6,741 nucleotides of DNA. Origin: Cyclobacteriaceae bacterium (GTDB lineage Bacteria > Bacteroidota > Bacteroidia > Cytophagales > Cyclobacteriaceae). The notes beneath the pieces are model-generated. The model ran no database searches. It was not told the origin of the DNA and was given only the letters and a program-made list of their open reading frames with translations. The stretch lies in contig JANQPK010000367.1 of the NCBI GenBank assembly GCA_028289505.1, forward strand, positions 1 through 6,741. The letters run 5' to 3'. Position 1 is the stretch's first letter; each line of letters opens with the position of its first letter. Made by a program: the position numbers and the translations under genes. Shown here in pieces: positions 1-5,421 of this stretch.

Positions 1-312
1 GGTAGCCATCAAAGCAAGTTGTACGTTTTTGATACCAAACTTCCTCACCAGTTGACTGGTAATTTCATTGGCCGCTCCGCTTTCTGCTACCAGTTTCCCA
101 AGCATAGCACCAAACCCTAATATGATAACCAGAGAACCCAGTGTATTTCCAATTCCATCCTGAATAGCCACCATAGTCTCAGTAATGGATAGTCCCTCAA
201 ACACGCCCACAAAAAGGCAAACCAGCATGAAGGAAATGAAGGTATCCAGCTTAAAGATGGTGATCAGCAATAGTAGCAGTATGATACCCAGGATGATTGC
301 TATGAAATCCAC
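1..312 (-). CDS. GntP-family gluconate/sugar-acid:H+ symporter, N-terminal part (runs off left edge)
   Basis: The 104 visible codons encode the N-terminus of an inner-membrane permease. A hydrophobic helix at residues 4-18 is followed by a second at about 26-40 and a third around 60-72. The third contains GFGAMLGKLVAESGAA (residues about 71-86), the hallmark segment of GntP-family transporters such as E. coli GntT/GntU, which import gluconate or related sugar acids with protons. The register with E. coli GntT begins almost at residue 1, so the GTG at 312-310 is a credible start. An in-frame stop lies at 348-346 and there is no in-frame ATG between it and the GTG. The next internal ATG, near residue 29, would delete the first helix. 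No Shine-Dalgarno sequence is visible. The C-terminal three quarters are outside the window. The gene is divergent from lgt. The family is clear, but the exact substrate (gluconate, idonate, another aldonate or a hydroxy acid) cannot be read from this piece. Confidence 0.88.
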   Translation of the reverse strand, partial: MDFIAIILGIILLLLLITIFKLDTFISFMLVCLFVGVFEGLSITETMVAIQDGIGNTLGSLVIILGFGAMLGKLVAESGAANEITSQLVRKFGIKNVQLALMAT

Positions 313-422
313 TTGATGAAAGTTAGTTTGAAAATCTAATTGAGCTTAATTGCCAAAATGAAAATAAACCGGCAAAAATGGAAATATATTTTTAGCTTGG
401 ATCGTACCTTCTTAATACTCTC
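313..422. promoter_or_regulatory. Divergent promoter region between the GntP-like permease and lgt
   Basis: This 110-bp AT-rich spacer must carry the promoters of both outward-facing genes. Towards lgt, two near matches to the Bacteroidota -7 element TAnnTTTG are adjacent: TATATTTT (385-392) and TAGCTTGG (393-400), each one base off. Neither has a clear TTTG -33 partner. Towards the permease, the minus strand has TAGATTTT (plus 331-338), one base off, with TTTG (within plus 353-358) about 15 bp upstream, shorter than the usual spacing. An AT-rich imperfect inverted repeat (372-379 with 388-396) overlaps the lgt-side candidates and could be an operator or chance. The function of the spacer follows from gene orientation; the individual boxes are weak. 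Confidence 0.35.
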
Positions 423-1238
423 ATGGTTAACTCTATGCCAGCGTACATTATCTGGGATGTCTCTCCTATTTTTATCGACTTGGGATTCTTTCAGGTAAGA
501 TGGTATTCACTGTTTTTTGCTTTGGGCTTCGTATTGAGCTATATGATTCTGAATCGTCAGTTTAAAAAAGCTGGATTATCCCAAAAACTTCTTGATCAGC
601 TCACCGGTTATGTGGGACTAGCTACAATTATCGGGGCCAGACTTGCACATTGTATTTTCTACGATTGGGACTATTATTCTGATCATATCCTAGAAATATT
701 CCTTCCAGTGCGACTCAGCCCAGAGTTTGAATTTATAGGATTTCAAGGATTAGCCAGTCACGGTGGCATATTCTGTGTTGGTGTGGCAATTATTCTGTTC
801 TCCAGGAAAAACCAAATTGATACCTGGTGGTTGTTGGACCGATTAGCCATAGTAGGAGCATTAGCTGGGGCTTGTATCAGATTTGGCAATCTTATGAACT
901 CAGAGATTATTGGAAAACCGACGGAAGTCCCTTGGGCTTTTATTTTCAATCGAGTAGATCATTTACCGAGACATCCCGGTCAACTTTATGAATCGTTGGG
1001 TTATCTGATTATTTTCGGAATACTAATGCTGCTCGATAGAAGCAGTAAAACAGCTCACGGCTTCCTATTCGGATTGTTCTTCAGTTTGTTATTTGCTACT
1101 AGATTCTTAGTTGAATTCGTTAAGGTAGATCAGGTAGGGTTCGAAGCCGATATGACGCTTAATCTTGGTCAATTGTTAAGCATACCATTCTTCATTGGTG
1201 GTATAATTGTAATGTATTTTAAAAGGGATAAAACCTAA
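423..1238 (+). CDS. lgt: Prolipoprotein diacylglyceryl transferase
   Basis: Lgt is the inner-membrane enzyme that transfers a diacylglyceryl group from phosphatidylglycerol to the lipobox cysteine of prolipoproteins, the first step of lipoprotein maturation. The 271-residue length is normal. The sequence has about seven hydrophobic segments and the family's landmarks: VRWYS near residue 25, SHGG at 112-115 (H113 matches E. coli H103), the signature RFGNLMNSEIIG at 153-164 (R153, N156 and E161), PRHPGQLYE at 182-190, and RFLVE at 227-231 (R227 and E231 match E. coli R239 and E243). All key residues are present, so it should be active. The ATG at 423 is taken as the start. The ATG at 435 (residue 5) is equally possible, since homology begins about residue 8 and neither has a Shine-Dalgarno sequence. 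The gene is convergent with the hydrolase gene, with 7 bp between the stop codons. It is a housekeeping gene with no evident link to its neighbours. Confidence 0.97.
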   Translation: MVNSMPAYIIWDVSPIFIDLGFFQVRWYSLFFALGFVLSYMILNRQFKKAGLSQKLLDQLTGYVGLATIIGARLAHCIFYDWDYYSDHILEIFLPVRLSPEFEFIGFQGLASHGGIFCVGVAIILFSRKNQIDTWWLLDRLAIVGALAGACIRFGNLMNSEIIGKPTEVPWAFIFNRVDHLPRHPGQLYESLGYLIIFGILMLLDRSSKTAHGFLFGLFFSLLFATRFLVEFVKVDQVGFEADMTLNLGQLLSIPFFIGGIIVMYFKRDKT

Positions 1239-1245
1239 AATACTC

Positions 1246-3153
1246 CTAGTGTTTCAAATAATCGATAACCTTCTGTATTACTGCACTTACAGCTGGTTCT
1301 TCAAAATACATCTGCTGCTGATTATAGTCGTTCAACCAAACCACATCCTTTTCTCCTGGTATCAGGTCATAAAACATTTTTGCACCCTGAGGTACGGCAC
1401 CACTTTCACTATGTACCATGAATACTGGTTGCTTTATTTTCGCCCCAACAGAGATCCCATCAAAAGTCAACCAGGGCTCCCAACTGCTAACTGCAAATCG
1501 ATTATCGTAATAGGGACCAGCAGCTTTGGCGGGATTAAGGTAATAATCAAATATATTTTCTGGAACGTACATAGCACTCAAGGGATCCAACTCACTGGCT
1601 GCCAATATATAGTCCATCTCACCGGTTTCCGCAAACTTATATTTTGCTCTTTTCGCGGACTCAATCAGTGCAGCAGTGCCACCTGGCCGAGCATCATATA
1701 TACTGCTGGCGATTTCAGGATTGTGCAGCCAGGGAGCCACTAACACCAGTTTCTTAATTCTTAGGTCCTGAGCTGTGGCATGAGCCATGTACCCAGCGCT
1801 TGCACAAACTCCAAGCCCGATGATCGCATCGCCATCAACATTTTCATGACTCGAAAGAAAGTTGACCGCAGACTTTATGTCATCTATTTTTAAATTGTAG
1901 TCCTCAACCTGCCTGGGCAGTCCCTCACTTTCCCCAAAACCGGTAAAATCAAAGGTCAATGCTATTAAACCTGCTTCTGCTAAAAGACTGGCATACTCAT
2001 CAGGCATTTGTTCTTTGACACTGGTCCAGCTTCCAGTGACCACCACCGAGGGATACTTTTTGCTAGCGTCAAAATTAGGGGGTAAGAATAGATGACCTTT
2101 TAACGATACTCCTTGGTTGCGAAATGTAACATCTTGTAGTGATACTCCGCCGTTTGTGGGAGCTCCTGCCTTATGAACCGAGTATGATTCAGGTTGTAAC
2201 CCTGGCCAACCAGAAAGTAGAATTTTCGGATTAAATTGTTCATTGAAATTAGTGATTTTCCCATCACCGGACAGTTTGAAAATCCCCATGTATGAATTAT
2301 TGTAGGGTTTACCTTCCCCGGTGGTTATGGTTCCCCTAAACTTGACTAAAATCACATTAGGATCCATGGTCCCAAAATACTCACGGTAGTATTTTTGGGT
2401 ATACTCCATCACGCCTGAATACTGTTGGCGCATGGCATCAATACCAGTCAGGGTCCGAGGGAAGTTCTTAGGTGCAAATGGCATTTCTTGTACTACTTGA
2501 TCCGATAAATTAGAAAGTACTCCATCCAGATCTCTTTCCTCTAAGGATTCAAAGAACGATTCTATGGCCTCTACATTTTTTGCTTCCATCAACGGCGGAA
2601 CCCTACCTTGATTTACATTGTCCAAAGCTATTGATGGCAAACTCTGGTTGCCGGCCTGATCGTAAAGACTCAAATCAATGCGAGCAATTTTCCATTCACC
2701 ATTTACCCTGACGAATTCAGTATCGTAACCCACAAATACTGACCAGTAGTCTCCATCGAGATAGTGAACTGCAATGGCATCTAGAGTCGCCGATGCCCGA
2801 CTGTTTGCTACCCAAATCGCCTCATTGTGTATGTGATGAATGGTGCGTTCAAACCCGGGTAGCATAGCCTTCCAACCTGCTAAGATTTCATTGGGGCTTT
2901 TATAGCCTGAATCACCTCCCAATTCGGTATAATCTACATACACAGTGTGATTCATTTTATCAGCTACCACATCCCAACTTCGATGGTCCACCGCGTCATA
3001 AAAGGTGGTGAGTAATTCTTGAATCTTTTGTTTATCCATTCCTGCTGTTGCCATTTTTACTTCATTCTTTAGTGCTACATTTCTATTTTCTTTTTCCTTG
3101 CCACGGTTAACCAGAGTTAGACTTGCTACTAAGCCTAGCAGTACTATTTTCAT
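1246..3153 (-). CDS. Two SnoaL/NTF2-like domains fused to a YcjY/dienelactone-hydrolase-like alpha/beta hydrolase
   Basis: The 635-residue protein has three parts. Residues about 39-170 resemble a SnoaL_4-type NTF2-like domain (FYDAVDHRSW, GWKAMLPGF, an HHIHN stretch at 106-110, and GEWKIARI near 152-159). Residues about 190-315 are a second SnoaL-like domain ending in EQFNPKILLSGWPG. Residues about 335-635 are an alpha/beta hydrolase of the YcjY/DLH-like group, with an oxyanion-side region GSWTSVKEQM, FDFTGFGESEG at 401-411, the nucleophile elbow GLGVCASAGYM at 446-456 (C450, S452), and the C-terminal VHSESGAVP at 580-588. The catalytic His expected near 612-617 is not visible. NTF2-like domains bind small hydrophobic ligands or catalyse isomerisation or hydrolysis. 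The combined activity is unknown. Residues 1-15 (MKIVLLGLVASLTLV) look like a short signal or anchor but lack an AxA site, so location is uncertain; M34 and M39 are alternative starts. The long start is favoured by a consensus -7 element just upstream. It lies 83 bp downstream of the AraC gene on the same strand. Domain calls are secure; substrate is not. Confidence 0.87.
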   Translation of the reverse strand: MKIVLLGLVASLTLVNRGKEKENRNVALKNEVKMATAGMDKQKIQELLTTFYDAVDHRSWDVVADKMNHTVYVDYTELGGDSGYKSPNEILAGWKAMLPGFERTIHHIHNEAIWVANSRASATLDAIAVHYLDGDYWSVFVGYDTEFVRVNGEWKIARIDLSLYDQAGNQSLPSIALDNVNQGRVPPLMEAKNVEAIESFFESLEERDLDGVLSNLSDQVVQEMPFAPKNFPRTLTGIDAMRQQYSGVMEYTQKYYREYFGTMDPNVILVKFRGTITTGEGKPYNNSYMGIFKLSGDGKITNFNEQFNPKILLSGWPGLQPESYSVHKAGAPTNGGVSLQDVTFRNQGVSLKGHLFLPPNFDASKKYPSVVVTGSWTSVKEQMPDEYASLLAEAGLIALTFDFTGFGESEGLPRQVEDYNLKIDDIKSAVNFLSSHENVDGDAIIGLGVCASAGYMAHATAQDLRIKKLVLVAPWLHNPEIASSIYDARPGGTAALIESAKRAKYKFAETGEMDYILAASELDPLSAMYVPENIFDYYLNPAKAAGPYYDNRFAVSSWEPWLTFDGISVGAKIKQPVFMVHSESGAVPQGAKMFYDLIPGEKDVVWLNDYNQQQMYFEEPAVSAVIQKVIDYLKH

Positions 3154-3176
3154 GATTTTACCAATTATAGTTTTAG

Positions 3177-3208
3177 CAAATCTACTGGCATTCTAAGGCT
3201 TAAGCGCT
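3177..3208 (-). promoter_or_regulatory. Probable promoter and possible operator of the SnoaL-hydrolase gene
   Basis: Read on the minus strand, TAGATTTG (plus 3177-3184) is an exact match to the Bacteroidota -7 consensus TAnnTTTG. It would start transcription about 19 bases before the ATG at 3153, a typical short leader. No TTTG is found at the -33 distance. That spot instead holds the palindrome GCTTAAGC (plus 3198-3205), which overlaps AGCGCT (3203-3208). A good -7 box with a palindrome in place of the -33 box is what an activator-dependent promoter might look like, and an AraC-family gene ends just upstream. The -7 match is seen directly; the operator role is inference. Confidence 0.5.
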
Positions 3209-3236
3209 ACGAATTTTATTGTAGGAAGTACAGAAT

Positions 3237-4184
3237 TTACAGGATATGTTTTGCTACTGAGATGCTTTTGGCATCAGGCTTCATTCTGTATTGAGAAGGG
3301 GTTTGTTGGGTTTGGGATTTGAAGAAATTGGTGAAGTGATTTGGATAACTGTAATAAAGCGAAAAAGCGATCTCTTTGATTGAGTCAGAAGTATTCCTCA
3401 GTCTAGACTTTGCCAATGAAAGGATGTGGCTATGGATATGCTCAGATGCAGAACGGTCGGTGATCCGCTTTACTATTGCATTGAAATGATTTGGGTTGAG
3501 ATTAAGCTTATCTGCATAGAATTGTACTTGGTGGGGTTGAAAACCATCGTATACATGTCCCGGTTGAAAAGCCATCTCCAATTGCATTTTAAAACGGCTC
3601 ACCACTTCTAAGTCGCGCTTTCTTTGGGTCTGTGTCACCTTAATGCTTGAAATGTTACGGGCATAGAGCCTGGTAGTTTTGAGCAGTAGGATATTTAGGT
3701 AATGAGCAATTATCAATTTACTGGATGCCTGATCCAATTGAAATTCAAACTGCATATCAGTGAACAATTTAGCAAAGTGTACGGCCTCTTCCGCCGATAC
3801 CGACATGGGTATGGTATTGTCAATTAGCAGGAAAGGGAAATCCTCTGTGATGTGCTTTCGTCTATCCAAAAGCTGGTAAAATTCCTGATCGAAAATCACG
3901 TAATATCCTTGCCAATTTGGCTTTATATCCCAGGAAATTATTTGATATGGACTATTAAAAAATACGGTGGCTTTGAGGTCCTTAGTGGAATAGTTACCAG
4001 CTGCTGCGTGTCCACCACCATCAATCTTAATGGCAATAGCGTAGAATTCATGCTTGAAAGGCTGCATCCTGGAGGGAACCGTTTTCATATTCTCCTCGAA
4101 ACTCCTGAAGTCAAAGTCATCCCATCTTGGTGGTGCAATATTGATTCCTTTACAATAGTCTTTAAGTGTTGAGAAGTGTTGCAT
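3237..4184 (-). CDS. AraC-family transcriptional regulator
   Basis: The 315-residue protein has a typical AraC layout. An N-terminal cupin-like sensor half (about 20-150) includes a stretch around 75-98 resembling the usual F-x-x-P-x-Q jelly-roll region (FFNSPYQIISWD). A C-terminal double helix-turn-helix domain spans about 198-301. The first HTH is around 219-262 (LNLNPNHFNAIVKRI, SASEHIHSHIL) and the second around 265-300 (SIKEIAF, YPNHFTNFFKSQ, TPSQYR). It should bind DNA and respond to a small ligand, often a sugar-related molecule in this family. Three positions usually occupied by glycine are not: D243 after the first recognition helix, Y277 before the second recognition helix, and Q293 before TPSQYR. 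The gene starts 16 bp after the stop of the mutarotase-fold gene with no visible promoter, so it is probably co-transcribed with it. Likely targets are its own operon or the downstream hydrolase promoter. The start ATG lacks a Shine-Dalgarno sequence. The effector is unknown. Confidence 0.93.
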   Translation of the reverse strand: MQHFSTLKDYCKGINIAPPRWDDFDFRSFEENMKTVPSRMQPFKHEFYAIAIKIDGGGHAAAGNYSTKDLKATVFFNSPYQIISWDIKPNWQGYYVIFDQEFYQLLDRRKHITEDFPFLLIDNTIPMSVSAEEAVHFAKLFTDMQFEFQLDQASSKLIIAHYLNILLLKTTRLYARNISSIKVTQTQRKRDLEVVSRFKMQLEMAFQPGHVYDGFQPHQVQFYADKLNLNPNHFNAIVKRITDRSASEHIHSHILSLAKSRLRNTSDSIKEIAFSLYYSYPNHFTNFFKSQTQQTPSQYRMKPDAKSISVAKHIL

Positions 4185-4200
4185 GAGTTATGAAAGGACA

Positions 4201-5421
4201 TTACCTGGGAGGACCAAAGGCATTGGCTAATCTCATCTTACGTCCACTGCCTTTTTCTGAAATAATGATGCTGCCCTCCTCAAGCTCTAACTCCTCTACC
4301 CCTCTAAATACCTGATCAATTGCTGTAATGAAAATCAAATAGGACTGCTTCTTTCTCTCTCTTGCTCCAATCAAGCGATAAGTCTCAGTATCAAATACCG
4401 GTTCCTGCTCTATACTGCTAATTCCTGAGCCAAAGGGAGTAGTCCCGACCTCCAGCCCCCAGGCCACAGTTTTTCCATTCCTGGGTAAAACCTGAGAACG
4501 ATGATTCTCATGCCAGTCACCGATCCAGGGATTCTCCTCTTTGGAGAATATATATCCCACCAGTAAATTAAGGTCGGCGTTATACATGGTAAACCAACTA
4601 TATAGCCGATCAGGATCCATTAACCAGGCCCGGTATAAACCTTCTCCTTTATCAGAGCTGAAGAGTCCGGCATCAATAGACTCACCATTCTCCACCTTGA
4701 CTATTGGCCACTCTACCTGGTTCAGACTTGACTGATCCTCCTGTTTTGCACTAAATGCAATTCGCGACACCGGAGCATCAACCCTGGTCTTACTAAAGGC
4801 CACAAATGGTTTTCCGAAAGTAACGTGCTGTACATAATGATAGGGACGTTCAAATGGTTGCTGATTCTCAATTTCTTCTTCCACTAACACCACCGACTGC
4901 CCGGGCATTAAGCTAAGGGTTCTGCTAACCTGAAATTTTGTCATGGGCAGTATTGCGGTAGCGGTGAGTTTAGCGCCATCTTCCTCCTGTTCTTCCACTA
5001 CTTGGTATTTTACAGTGAAAGCCTCACCGTGAGTGGAGTAGCCCAATTGCTCTTCTGATTCAGATAACGACCCTCCGAAATAGGGAAAGCATAGATAATG
5101 ACCCATATAACCAGCCATAAGCTTGGCATTTCTACCCAATCCATACAAATCCCGGTGGCTATCAGGTTGGTAATCATCAGGATCTATGGTTCGATAATGT
5201 GGATTAAACATGGGGTTTACCGATTCGCTTCCGTCAGGGAATAGCAGCCTGATTTCTGCAATGTAAGCACCTCCAGACAACATGGTGATTCGCATGTTGC
5301 TGTTTTGGAGAGCGTATGCTTCGCGTCCTTTATATTCGGATTTGACCACTGATATTTGACCACTGCTTGGCAGGTTCAATGTCAATGTGGAGATTAATAA
5401 TAGGTATAGTTTGGCTCTCAT
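4201..5421 (-). CDS. Secreted galactose-mutarotase-fold (aldose 1-epimerase-like) protein, function unknown
   Basis: The protein is 406 residues. Residues 1-22 form a signal peptide (positive MRAK, hydrophobic LYLLLISTLTLNL, then PSSGQ), with no lipobox cysteine, so a periplasmic or secreted location is expected. The rest is rich in beta-strand patterns and has features that suggest the galactose-mutarotase superfamily: an early GGAYIAEI strand (50-57), THGEAF at 130-135, YHYVQHVTFG at 194-203, and WGLEVGTTPFG at 321-331. By analogy with aldose 1-epimerases (two His and one Glu), H131, H195 or H199, and E324 are candidate active-site residues; this alignment is by eye. No GH or PL catalytic domain is recognised. 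The start ATG overlaps the sulfatase stop (ATGA), implying translational coupling, and the AraC gene follows after 16 bp. It may act on, or bind, sugars released by the sulfatase. It could instead be a polysaccharide-binding or unrecognised lyase-like protein. Fold assignment is moderate; function is open. Confidence 0.7.
   Translation of the reverse strand: MRAKLYLLLISTLTLNLPSSGQISVVKSEYKGREAYALQNSNMRITMLSGGAYIAEIRLLFPDGSESVNPMFNPHYRTIDPDDYQPDSHRDLYGLGRNAKLMAGYMGHYLCFPYFGGSLSESEEQLGYSTHGEAFTVKYQVVEEQEEDGAKLTATAILPMTKFQVSRTLSLMPGQSVVLVEEEIENQQPFERPYHYVQHVTFGKPFVAFSKTRVDAPVSRIAFSAKQEDQSSLNQVEWPIVKVENGESIDAGLFSSDKGEGLYRAWLMDPDRLYSWFTMYNADLNLLVGYIFSKEENPWIGDWHENHRSQVLPRNGKTVAWGLEVGTTPFGSGISSIEQEPVFDTETYRLIGARERKKQSYLIFITAIDQVFRGVEELELEEGSIIISEKGSGRKMRLANAFGPPR

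Noticed and set aside
372..396. AT-rich inverted repeat as a rho-independent terminator
   Set aside because: The stem is almost all A-T, lies between two divergent genes where no transcript should end, and lacks a GC-rich stem. It is mentioned only as a possible operator.
1312..1320. Three CAG/CTG repeats in the hydrolase gene as a slippage tract
   Set aside because: Three triplets encoding Q612-Q614 are too short to suggest phase variation, and slippage would be in frame.
1249..1743. Plus-strand open frame of 164 codons
   Set aside because: It is fully antisense to the hydrolase domain, and its translation is rich in Cys, His and Ile with no recognisable motif. It is a shadow of the real gene.
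3852..4172. Plus-strand open frame of 106 codons opposite the AraC N-terminus
   Set aside because: It lies entirely antisense to a well-supported gene and its composition shows no domain.
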